This document shows positions 1 through 6,080 of a DNA stretch of 11,397 nt, in pieces. The notes under the pieces are model-generated. The model was given only the letters and a program-made list of their open reading frames with translations, searched no databases and was not told where the DNA came from. The position numbers and the translations under genes were made by a program. Position 1 is the stretch's first letter. The number at the start of each line of letters is the position of its first letter. The stretch is from Acidobacteriaceae bacterium (lineage in GTDB: Bacteria; Acidobacteriota; Terriglobia; Terriglobales; Acidobacteriaceae), in the NCBI GenBank assembly GCA_030040175.1, contig JASHUF010000508.1, forward strand, positions 1 to 11,397. Direction: 5' to 3'.

Positions 1-36
1 AAGAAATACAAGAAGTGCCACGGCGCCGAAAGCTGA
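1..36 (+). CDS. secA: 3' end of a SEC-C motif protein, probably SecA (5' part outside window)
   Basis: Frame 1 of the plus strand reads KKYKKCHGAES followed by TGA at 34-36. This is the end of the SEC-C zinc-binding motif (CxCxSGKKYKKCHG), the usual C-terminus of the preprotein translocase ATPase SecA, where it binds zinc and contacts SecB or ribosomes. Only 11 codons are visible, so the first two cysteines and the ATPase itself cannot be checked. Other proteins also carry SEC-C motifs (YchJ and UPF0149-type proteins, for example), so SecA is the likeliest rather than the only reading. The gene converges on the CpaE-like gene with 18 bases between stop codons. A 6-bp inverted repeat (GCTGAG 32-37, CTCAGC 54-59) spans both stops. 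Confidence 0.65.
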   Translation, partial: KKYKKCHGAES

Positions 37-54
37 GGCGGCAGTGCACGGAGC

Positions 55-1242
55 TCAGCGGAAGAAACCGAACAGCTTCTTTTTCTCTTCCTTGTCAGTG
101 GGCAGGCCGCAGGCGGAGCGAGCCATCTGGCGGATGGCCTGGGCGATGGGCGCATCGGCCAGGGCCATGGCGTTGGCGGTGTTCTGCGTACGCCGCGCGC
201 TCGAGTAATCGTCGGGAATCTTCCACTGCGCCGGCCGCGTGAGCGCCTTCTCAATGTGCTTGTCGTCGAACAAGAGCGTGGCCGGCTTGTAGCGGTTGAG
301 GACGATCTGCAGGTTCTCGCTGCGCCGGCCGAAGAACTGCGAGATCATGCGGTTGGCGTTGCGCAGCTCGGAGATGCCCACCTGGGTGATGAGATAAACG
401 ATGGAAGACTCGTCAAAGAAGGTCGAATTCAATAAATCGAGGCGGGAACCCACATCGGCCACGATGAACTCGAAGTTCTGCCGCGCCACCGTGAGCAGCT
501 TGTTGACCGCGTCTCCGTTGGGCGACTGATCGAGGCGAAAATCGCTTGGCGCCGCCAGCACAGAGAGCCCGGAGGCGTGCGTGGCCAGAAGGGTCTTGAG
601 AAAATTTCCGTCCAGGCGCGCGGCGTCCTTGAGCGCATTGGCGATGGAAAACTCCGTGATCATGCCCAGGTTGATGGCCGCATCGCCCAGAGGCAGACCG
701 AAATCCATCAGCAGCGTGGGGCGCTCCGACTCCTGCGCCAGAGCCACGGCAAAGTTCGCCGCCAGAGCGGTTACGCCGCATCCGCCTTTCGTCCCCAGAA
801 ACACGCACACTTTGCTGGGCGCGTGACTGGCCTGGCGCGCCGAGGGCTGCCGCACCGAAGCCCGTGCCAGCGCATCGGCGATCTCCGGCCCCTCCAGAGG
901 AAGGGTGAAGAACTCGCGCACGCCGATACGCATGAAGCGTATGGCCACTTTCACGTCGGCCTGGCCGGAGTAGGCCATGACCGTGGCGCGTCCGCGGGAG
1001 CAGATGCTTTGCGCCAGAGCCAGGGCGCGATCGGGATCGCTGTCGGCATCGACTACGATTACCTCGAAGCGATCATCCAGCGTGTCTGCTCCCTCGTAGG
1101 AATAAAACTCCTCGACGGCCACGCCGGTGCGGCCGCTGACGGCCGCGGCAACGGCCCGGCGGCGCTGGTCATGCGGACCCACGAGCGCAACGGACAAGAC
1201 GCTTTTCTCGGTGCCATCTTGAACGTTGAAAACGTCCGACAT
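55..1242 (-). CDS. CpaE/TadZ-like ATPase: receiver-like domain plus MinD/ParA-type ATPase with deviant Walker A
   Basis: 395 aa, ATG start, with GAGGGGAG about 12 bases upstream. Residues 15-130 look like a response-regulator receiver fold (VALVGP, VIVVDAD with Asp65/67, then VREFFTLPLEG), possibly non-phosphorylated. Residues 145-375 are a SIMIBI ATPase. The deviant Walker A is GTKGGCGVT at 150-158: the signature Lys152 is kept, but the Lys of the usual GKT is Val157, as in CpaE/TadZ proteins. Then come A' LLMDFGLPLGD (177-187) and Walker B-like FIVADVGS (259-266). Family members localise Flp/Tad pilus machinery at the pole or membrane. No cpaF, tadB/C or pilin gene lies nearby, so this is an orphan copy whose pilus role is inference. 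The tail is basic (KEEKKKLFGFFR). The CYTH gene upstream on the same strand is 122 bases away. Confidence 0.85.
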   Translation of the reverse strand: MSDVFNVQDGTEKSVLSVALVGPHDQRRRAVAAAVSGRTGVAVEEFYSYEGADTLDDRFEVIVVDADSDPDRALALAQSICSRGRATVMAYSGQADVKVAIRFMRIGVREFFTLPLEGPEIADALARASVRQPSARQASHAPSKVCVFLGTKGGCGVTALAANFAVALAQESERPTLLMDFGLPLGDAAINLGMITEFSIANALKDAARLDGNFLKTLLATHASGLSVLAAPSDFRLDQSPNGDAVNKLLTVARQNFEFIVADVGSRLDLLNSTFFDESSIVYLITQVGISELRNANRMISQFFGRRSENLQIVLNRYKPATLLFDDKHIEKALTRPAQWKIPDDYSSARRTQNTANAMALADAPIAQAIRQMARSACGLPTDKEEKKKLFGFFR

Positions 1243-1364
1243 AGCGCGATCGATGCTCCCCTCAGCCTGTGTGCTGCATCCCCCATTTTATCCCGAGAAA
1301 GCCGCCCCACCCGGCTCTGGCGGCCGCCGGGATTATTTTCTTCCCATGCGGTTGCGGGCCCTCG

Positions 1365-1943
1365 CTAGGCGCGCCGGGCGGACGGAATGGCCGCAAAGGT
1401 GAGATCCGTAGCGCTGCTCCCGTGACGCTGCCTCCACAGATCGAAGAGCCGGCCGTAACTCAGGGTGATGTGTTCGGAGGCCGCAATACCCAGCCTCGCC
1501 GAGACGCGATCGATCCATTCGCTCGCGCCTTCGAGCTCCGCGTAGTCGCCGATGGGGGTCTCGTCCACTACGCAATCGCCTTCGCCGTCGCTCCATTCCG
1601 TGCGCCACTTTTCATAGCGGAACGCGGCCACAAGCCCCAGCGAGCGGAAGATCTCGGCCAGGGCTTCGCCGTCGGCGATCTCCGTCTCCGTCTCCACGCG
1701 ATGCTTGTGCCGTTCGCTTCCCGGGGCGTCGGGCAGGCGCTTGTGCGTCAGCGTCCACTTGCCGGCGTAGCTGCGGATGCGCAGAATTTCCGTGCGGGCG
1801 CGCATTCTGCGGTCGGGAGTGTCGTAAAGGACATTGCTCTCGAAGCTGCGCGGTGTCTCCACGCGGAAACCCGCAGCCTGAAGCCGGCGGCGGAAATCCT
1901 CGAGATCGTTGACCCGGAATTTGATCTCGGTTTCTAGAACCAT
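1365..1943 (-). CDS. CYTH-domain protein (class IV adenylate cyclase / thiamine triphosphatase-like)
   Basis: 192 aa, with the start at MVLETEIKF. The N-terminal ExExK signature (Glu4, Glu6, Lys8) lines the triphosphate tunnel of CYTH enzymes. Later tunnel strands are visible as LRIRSYAGKWTLTHKR (54-69), HRVETETEI (81-89), YEKWRTEW (110-117) and CVVDETPIGDYAELEG (124-139). The length matches the CyaB-like branch. Members cleave or cyclise triphosphates (ATP to cAMP, thiamine triphosphate, inorganic triphosphate) with divalent metal, and the substrate cannot be read from sequence. The frame is open far upstream, but that part overlaps tsaC antisense and is not credible. An ATG nine codons upstream (1968-1970) is possible. 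No clear ribosome binding site precedes either start. It is divergent from tsaC with a very short gap. Confidence 0.85.
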   Translation of the reverse strand: MVLETEIKFRVNDLEDFRRRLQAAGFRVETPRSFESNVLYDTPDRRMRARTEILRIRSYAGKWTLTHKRLPDAPGSERHKHRVETETEIADGEALAEIFRSLGLVAAFRYEKWRTEWSDGEGDCVVDETPIGDYAELEGASEWIDRVSARLGIAASEHITLSYGRLFDLWRQRHGSSATDLTFAAIPSARRA

Positions 1944-1968
1944 AGACGCAGAAAGTATACCGGCCGGC

Positions 1969-3096
1969 ATGCGCCGCTGGCCGGGCCCGCACCCCAGCGG
2001 CGACAATCGGAGAGTGCAGACGCTGCGGCTGGTCCTCGATCCCGGACGCGTGGAGACGCCGGAGGCGGAACGTGCGCTCAAGCGCGCGGCGGACCTGCTG
2101 CGCGCAGGCGGGCTGGTGGCCTTTCCCACGGAGACGGTGTACGGCCTGGGCGCCAATGCCCTCGACGCCGAGGCCGTCGGGCGCATCTTCGCCGCCAAGG
2201 AGCGCCCCGTGTGGGACCCGGTGATCGTGCACATTGCCGCGCTTCCCATGCTGGAGCGGGTGGTCACCGAAGTTTCCGAGCGGGCCGCGCTGCTGATGAA
2301 AGCCTTCTGGCCCGGACCGCTCACGCTGCTGTTGCCGCGTGCAGAGGAAGTTCCTCCCGCAGTGACTGCCGGGCGGCCGCTGGTGGGCGTGCGCATGCCC
2401 GCGCATCCGGTGGCGCTCGCGCTCATCCGCCGCGCCCGGGTTCCCGTGGCCGCGCCCAGCGCCAACCGTTTCGGCCACGTCAGTCCCACCACCGCCGCGC
2501 ACGTGCTCGAAGACCTCGATGGCCGCATCGATGCCGTGCTCGAGACCGTACCCGACGCGGGCCCGTCGCTGCACGGCGTCGAGTCCACGGTACTCGATGT
2601 CTCGCAGACACCGATGCGCATTTACCGTCCCGGCACCGTCACCGCGGAGCAGATTCGCGCGGTTGCCGGCGCGGTGGAGCTCCACAGCGAAAAGCCGGCA
2701 CGCGACACGCCTGCCGAGGCGCTGCCCGCGCCCGGCGTGGGCCTGCGCCATTATGCGCCGCGGGCCCGGCTGGTGCTTGTGGAGGCGCCCGCTGCGGAGC
2801 TCGAACAGAAACTTGCTGAGGCCGCACGCGCGCTCAAGAGCGAACGGGTTGGCGTAATGCTGCCGGGCGGCGTGGATGCGCATGAGGGCCTGCGTACTGC
2901 GACGGTCTTTCCCTGGGGCCGCTGGAACGCGCCCGAGACATTGGCTGCATCGCTCTATGCCGGGCTGCGCCGGCTCGATGCGCAGGGCTGCGACGCCATT
3001 CTCTGCCCGCTTCCGCTGGCTGAGGGCATGGGCGTGGCCATCCGCGATCGCCTGCGCAAGGCCGCGAGGAGCAAGGGAGTTGGGAGTTGGGAGTAG
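1969..3096 (+). CDS. tsaC: L-threonylcarbamoyladenylate synthase, Sua5 type (tRNA t6A synthesis)
   Basis: 375 aa from ATG 1969. It makes threonylcarbamoyl-AMP from threonine, bicarbonate and ATP, the first step of t6A37 modification of ANN-decoding tRNAs. The YrdC domain is clear: FPTETVYGLGANA (52-64), KERPVWDPVIVH, WPGPLTLLL (114-122), VRMPAHP, APSAN (162-166) and GVESTVLD (203-210). A linker containing APGVGLRHYAPRA (254-266) leads to the C-terminal Sua5 domain, ending GVAIRDRLRKAA. This makes it Sua5 rather than short TsaC/YrdC. The start is uncertain: GTG at 2014 (VQTLRLVLDP) fits the usual N-terminus better and leaves about 70 bases for divergent promoters, but its GGAG is too close. 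The last codons and the TAG lie inside a heptamer repeat, so the tail KGVGSWE looks repeat-derived. Confidence 0.95.
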   Translation: MRRWPGPHPSGDNRRVQTLRLVLDPGRVETPEAERALKRAADLLRAGGLVAFPTETVYGLGANALDAEAVGRIFAAKERPVWDPVIVHIAALPMLERVVTEVSERAALLMKAFWPGPLTLLLPRAEEVPPAVTAGRPLVGVRMPAHPVALALIRRARVPVAAPSANRFGHVSPTTAAHVLEDLDGRIDAVLETVPDAGPSLHGVESTVLDVSQTPMRIYRPGTVTAEQIRAVAGAVELHSEKPARDTPAEALPAPGVGLRHYAPRARLVLVEAPAAELEQKLAEAARALKSERVGVMLPGGVDAHEGLRTATVFPWGRWNAPETLAASLYAGLRRLDAQGCDAILCPLPLAEGMGVAIRDRLRKAARSKGVGSWE

Positions 3097-3098
3097 GG
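3075..3098 (+). repeat. Heptamer repeat array overlapping the tsaC 3' end; G-quadruplex pattern on plus strand
   Basis: Three units of period 7 (GGGAGTT, GGGAGTT, GGGAGTA) followed by a fourth GGG. The spacing is G3-N4-G3-N4-G3-N4-G3, the canonical G-quadruplex pattern, on the strand sense to tsaC. The tsaC stop codon (3094-3096) lies within it. It resembles the short heptanucleotide repeats (STRR) known from filamentous cyanobacteria; that resemblance is by pattern only. Confidence 0.8.
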
Positions 3099-3140
3099 TC
3101 AGGCATCCGCCATCGCTCGGGGACGAGCCGATCTGCTTTT

Positions 3141-3172
3141 CTATTCCCTATTCCCTGATCCCTGCTCCCTGC
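3141..3172 (-). repeat. Oppositely oriented heptamer array just after the hfq stop; G-quadruplex pattern on minus strand
   Basis: On the plus strand the units are CTATTCC, CTATTCC, CTGATCC, CTGCTCC and CTGC, period 7, with CCC at 3146, 3153, 3160 and 3167. Read on the minus strand this is again G3-N4 three times plus G3, beginning four bases after the hfq stop. It is a degenerate inverted copy of the array at 3075-3098: aligned base to base, 18 of 24 positions are complementary, with a 47-base loop. It may end both convergent transcripts. Confidence 0.75.
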
Positions 3173-3173
3173 T

Positions 3174-3479
3174 TTATTGCGGGCCGCTGTCGCCCAGCTT
3201 GTACATGTATTTGATGGCCGACTTGTACACCAGCATCTTTGCCTGGCCCCGCACCTTGAGGGCGCCGCGATCGTACCACTCGATGCACCCCTCGATGCGC
3301 TCGCCATCCTCGAGCACAATGACCATCGGTGTTTGCGACTGGATTTGCTTTTGCAGATAGAAGAGCTCAGCGTGGCGATTCTGCGGCTCCATCTCCATTC
3401 TCTGCGCCGGAAAGCGGAACGGCAGCGGCGCGGGCGATCCCTTCCGTCCGCGGAGGTGCGGTCTCGCCGCTTCCGGCAA
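3174..3479 (-). CDS. hfq: Divergent Hfq/Sm-like RNA chaperone with N-terminal extension
   Basis: 101 aa from the chosen TTG. Residues 37-95 form an Sm fold. A helix, AELFYLQKQIQSQTP, is followed by Sm1 (PMVIVLEDGERIEGCIEWYD, 51-70) and Sm2 (MLVYKSAIKYMY), with YKSAI in place of the classical YKHAI. Hfq hexamers bind sRNAs and mRNA A/U-rich sites. The His-to-Ser change in the U-binding pocket and EWYD in place of the usual ESFD mark a divergent branch. The start is unsettled. TTG 3479 has a strong GGGAGG five bases upstream; ATG 3521 and ATG 3398 are open in the same frame but lack one. ATG 3398 would leave a bare 74-aa Sm domain, while TTG adds an Arg/Pro-rich arm (RPHLRGRKGSPAPLPFRF). Its 3' end converges on tsaC. 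Confidence 0.8.
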   Translation of the reverse strand: MPEAARPHLRGRKGSPAPLPFRFPAQRMEMEPQNRHAELFYLQKQIQSQTPMVIVLEDGERIEGCIEWYDRGALKVRGQAKMLVYKSAIKYMYKLGDSGPQ

Positions 3480-3521
3480 TCCTTCCTCCCGTCTCATAGG
3501 CAACGTGGATGAAAAGCTCAT

Positions 3522-3825
3522 ACGGCAAGTGAACCATCCTTCCCAAAGATTTAAAAAATAGCCCGGGGTGCAAAGGTCGCTTCCCTAGTCTTACTTTCGA
3601 CTGCGCTCCTGTTTGCGACCGGTCCGGGGAAAAGAGAAACCATCGTTCCGCGCGCGTACCAACGCGCGAAATTCAAAGCCGCAGGCAAGAATATCTTTCG
3701 GATCCCCCGGGGGGGCCAGATGCGAGGGGAGCATGTACACCGAAGAGATGCCTGCCGCTCTAAGTGGGTTGCTCTTATCTTATCCTGCCTGTCAAGAGCG
3801 CGCTCTGCGCCCGGCCCGGTTCGGC
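3522..3825. other. Non-coding gap between hfq and the end of holB
   Basis: About 300 bases (350 counting from the TTG start of hfq) in which no credible gene was found on either strand. It should hold the hfq promoter and any terminator of the tmk-TlpA-holB group, all on the minus strand. Visible structure: a 7-bp stem CGCGCGT/ACGCGCG at 3651-3668 with a four-base loop, followed on the minus strand after some 15 bases by a T-rich stretch (weak terminator candidate). There is also a nested inverted repeat GGTCGC/GCGACC around 3575-3619, and an AT-rich patch (TTTAAAAAATA, 3550-3560). No -10/-35 pair convinces. Confidence 0.4.
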
Positions 3826-4935
3826 TCAGCTCAGGCTCACGGCCATGGCGTCAAGCGAAAGCGAGCGCAGCAGGTTGCGCCGCATGCCCTGCTCCACTTG
3901 GGCCAGCGCGCGCGCCGCCGCGTCGATCCACTCGACGGTGAGGCCCTGCGCCGTCGCGGCCAATTCTGCTGCGAGGTCGACGTTGCGGATCAGCTGCGGC
4001 GTGCCGGCTACGGTGAGCAGAAGATCCTCGAGCAGGCTGCCCAGCGCGCGCAGCAGGTTGAGGGTTTTTCCCTGGCCCTCCGCGCCCGCGCGATAAGTTT
4101 CCGTGGTGCGGAAGAGCTGCGAGTAATCAGGCTCGCGCAAGGCATTGCGGAGAATCACGATGGCATCCTGACGGCTCGCCGCATAGGCATCGAGATCGAG
4201 CGTGAGCGCGCGGCCCACGGCGCCTTCAGCCAGGCGCGCGGCGAGCGCACGCTGGCCCGGTTTGAGCTGCGGCCGCCGCGCCGCCAGCAGGGCCTCAAGC
4301 TCCGCGGGCGCCAACGCGCCCAGGCGATGCGTAACCGCGCGGGAGCGGATGGTGGGAAGAAGCTCCTGGGGGTTTTCCGTAAGCAGGACCAACGTGGTGT
4401 GCTCCGGCGGCTCCTCGAGCAGCTTGAGCAGGCTGTTGGCCGCTTCTTTCATGAAAGCCGACGCTGTAAAAATCGTGAAGGCGCGCCGCGCCTCAATGGG
4501 CGGCCGGTAGTAGGCCGCGTGAATCGCCTGCCGCACCTGGCCCAGCTTGATGAGCAGCTGCGGCGGATCGGGAGGAATGACAAGCACGTCAGGATGCGTC
4601 TCGACCAGGATGCGCGTCTCGCGCTTGTCGGTCTCGCGCAGCTCCTCGCGCGCAGCCACGGCCTCGGCCACGCGCTCCTCCAGATTCGCCGCCCCGGCGA
4701 TGCGCACGCAGTTCGCGCAGCGGCCGCAGAAGTCGGGCAGACCGCCGGTTTGCGGGGAGTCAATTCCCGGAGGTTCAAGGCAGTTGACTGCCTGGGCGAG
4801 CATCAGCGCCAGCGTGTACTTGCCCGCGCCGCGCGGCCCGGCCAGGATGAGCGAATGCGGAAACCGGCCCGCGCGAATGCTTTCGCGCAGGTGCGTGACC
4901 GTGGCCGCGTTGCCGAGGAAATCCTGAAAGCCCAC
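3826..4935 (-). CDS. holB: DNA polymerase III subunit delta' (clamp-loader AAA+ protein)
   Basis: 369 aa, GTG start; the N-terminus GFQDFLGNAATVTHLRESIRAGRFPHSLILAGP is typical of the family, so the start is well placed. Delta' is a fixed arm of the clamp loader that opens the beta clamp at primed sites. Seen: Walker A GPRGAGKYT (33-41), zinc cysteines C52, C70, C73 and C76, HPDVLVIPPD (114-123), then FTIFTASAFMKEAANSLLKLLEEPP (153-177) and TIRSR (195-199). The Walker B acids are missing (IFTAS in place of a DE pair) and the SRC motif reads SRA. This suits delta', usually not an ATPase, though Walker A looks intact. Residues 77-108 are a charged helical insert. No ribosome binding site sits at normal spacing: the upstream bases belong to the inverted-repeat element at 4945-5064. 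It is downstream of tmk, a common pairing. Confidence 0.9.
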   Translation of the reverse strand: MGFQDFLGNAATVTHLRESIRAGRFPHSLILAGPRGAGKYTLALMLAQAVNCLEPPGIDSPQTGGLPDFCGRCANCVRIAGAANLEERVAEAVAAREELRETDKRETRILVETHPDVLVIPPDPPQLLIKLGQVRQAIHAAYYRPPIEARRAFTIFTASAFMKEAANSLLKLLEEPPEHTTLVLLTENPQELLPTIRSRAVTHRLGALAPAELEALLAARRPQLKPGQRALAARLAEGAVGRALTLDLDAYAASRQDAIVILRNALREPDYSQLFRTTETYRAGAEGQGKTLNLLRALGSLLEDLLLTVAGTPQLIRNVDLAAELAATAQGLTVEWIDAAARALAQVEQGMRRNLLRSLSLDAMAVSLS

Positions 4936-4944
4936 TGCTCGAGC

Positions 4945-5064
4945 CTAAAGCATTTCTCCTTCTGCTGTACACCGAAGCCACCGCGGTCAAGTGCCGATTG
5001 CAACAAGAAATCGGCACCCTGGAAAGGGTCGAAAACGGCTATATCCGAAGGAGAAATGCCTTAG
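4945..5064. mobile_element. 120-bp inverted-repeat element (MITE/REP-like) between TlpA-like gene and holB
   Basis: The left end CTAAAGCATTTCTCCTTCTG (4945-4964) and the inverse of 5045-5064 match at 18 of 20 positions, with a perfect 13-bp core (4950-4962 against 5047-5059). Inside are a 9-bp perfect stem GTGCCGATT/AATCGGCAC (4991-4999, 5009-5017; nine-base loop) and a small stem ACCCT/AGGGT with a GGAA loop (5016-5029). The element has no coding capacity and no obvious target-site duplication beyond the terminal CTAA/TTAG. Both ends read outward as AAGGAG-AA-ATG-codon-TAG. It sits nine bases from the holB start, so it forms the holB leader. A MITE or REP-like origin is inference from structure. 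Confidence 0.6.
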
Positions 5065-5134
5065 AACACGCAGCCCCTGTTGTCGAGCACGGGAACCGGG
5101 GCGATCCTCGCCGCTGGCGCGTGTGCATTCCGGC

Positions 5135-5983
5135 TCAGCGATGCAGGTCGGTCTTGGCAAGAATGACGATGAATTGCTTCCATGTGCCCTGATCGATGGT
5201 CTCGCCGATCAGCTTGCCGTCACGGTCGAAGACGTAAGTGCGCGGGATCCCTTCGACGTGAAACTCCCTGTGCACTTTATCTTCGGGATCGAAGAGGATG
5301 GCCGGATGGTAATTGGTTCCGCCCAGGAACGAGCTCACCGTGAGCCCGTTTTCGTCCGTGATGCCGAGAACCACAAGCCCCTGGGAATCGAACCGCGTCT
5401 GGATGGCGTCGAGCGCGGGCATCTCCGCCCGGCACGGCGGACACCACGTGGCCCAGAAGTTCACCATCACAATCTTTCCCCGCAGCTGGGAAAGCGTGAC
5501 CGTCTTGTTGTGAATGTCTTTGAGCGAAAAATCGGCTTTCGCTATGTCAGCGTCGTTGCGGGTGAGTACCTGCTGGGCCTTTGCGTAGAGCGGATCGCTC
5601 AGCGTGGTGGTGACCGCCTCGTAGCGAACCAGGCGGGCAAGGTCAAGGTACGGCATGGGCGGTTCGTTGCCTTTGCCGGGAATGGGCGTTTCGGCCAGCG
5701 CCTTCGAGAGCGTGTCGGCGACGGCCTGCAGTGCATCGGCGCCCTGGTCGCCCTCCGTGACCAGGTGCGAAAGCTCGTCGGCGTCCTGCACCTTGTTTTT
5801 GCCTGCCGGCAGCGTGGCGATCTCCTGCGCCAGCTTGACGGTGGCGGGCGGCCGATCGGTAAGAGAGAGGGAGCGAAGCTTGCCCATGTCTTTATGAATG
5901 GTGGATTCTTTGACCTGGGCCGGAAGCGCGGGCAAAGCCAGAAGCGCAGCTGAACACACGAGCAGCAGACGGCGGGAACCCAT
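5135..5983 (-). CDS. TlpA/ResA-like exported thioredoxin with N-terminal helical domain
   Basis: 282 aa. An N-terminal signal sequence (RRLLLV..., probable cleavage near ALPA-Q, residues 22-23) sends it to the periplasm. Residues 148-275 are a redoxin/TlpA thioredoxin fold. VNFWATWCPPCRAEMPAL holds the WCPPC active site (Cys181, Cys184), followed by VVLGITDENG and the cis-proline motif GIP (245-247). Such proteins reduce or shuffle disulfides, for example in cytochrome c maturation. Residues 25-145 are charged, probably helical, and not recognised. ATG is preceded by TGAGGT at short spacing, and a TATAAT lies about 50 bases upstream, so the gene may have its own promoter. It lies between tmk and holB, on the same strand but with no functional link to them. 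Confidence 0.9.
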   Translation of the reverse strand: MGSRRLLLVCSAALLALPALPAQVKESTIHKDMGKLRSLSLTDRPPATVKLAQEIATLPAGKNKVQDADELSHLVTEGDQGADALQAVADTLSKALAETPIPGKGNEPPMPYLDLARLVRYEAVTTTLSDPLYAKAQQVLTRNDADIAKADFSLKDIHNKTVTLSQLRGKIVMVNFWATWCPPCRAEMPALDAIQTRFDSQGLVVLGITDENGLTVSSFLGGTNYHPAILFDPEDKVHREFHVEGIPRTYVFDRDGKLIGETIDQGTWKQFIVILAKTDLHR

Positions 5984-6032
5984 TTTACCTCATCAGGAAA
6001 GTTGAATTTTGTTGCGGCGTGCCTTGAGCGGA

Positions 6033-6038
6033 ATTATA
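6033..6038 (-). promoter_or_regulatory. Candidate -10 box upstream of the TlpA-like gene
   Basis: The minus strand reads TATAAT within GCGGATATAATTCCGC, a 5-bp inverted repeat around the box. The expected start of transcription would give a leader of about 40 bases before the ATG at 5983. At 17-18 bases upstream no good -35 is visible (TTCCGC-like), so the promoter is only suggested; the symmetry could also be an operator. Confidence 0.3.
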
Positions 6039-6080
6039 TCCGCCTGGTGCGGCCCTGCGGAATGCACGCGCGAGGAACAG

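Noticed and set aside
1310..1345. Hairpin CCCGGC/GCCGGG followed by ATTATTTTCTT as plus-strand terminator
   Set aside because: No plus-strand gene ends here and the arms are only six bases long.
1944..2621. N-terminal extension of the CYTH frame to 2621 on the minus strand
   Set aside because: It is Ser/Arg/Ala-rich, lies antisense to conserved tsaC motifs, and CYTH proteins begin just before ExExK.
3791..3825. TTGACA on the minus strand downstream of holB as the hfq promoter
   Set aside because: No -10 box lies 15-19 bases away, and it is about 300 bases from the hfq start.
3734..4977. 12-bp direct repeat TGTACACCGAAG at 3734-3745 and 4966-4977 flanking holB, as possible insertion target duplication
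   Set aside because: A 12-base repeat is expected by chance a few times in 11 kb, and the flanks do not match.
3613..5064. Long 483-codon plus-strand reading opposite holB
   Set aside because: It is antisense to a clear delta' gene, rich in Arg/Gln/Ala as expected for a shadow frame in GC-rich DNA, and has no family motifs.
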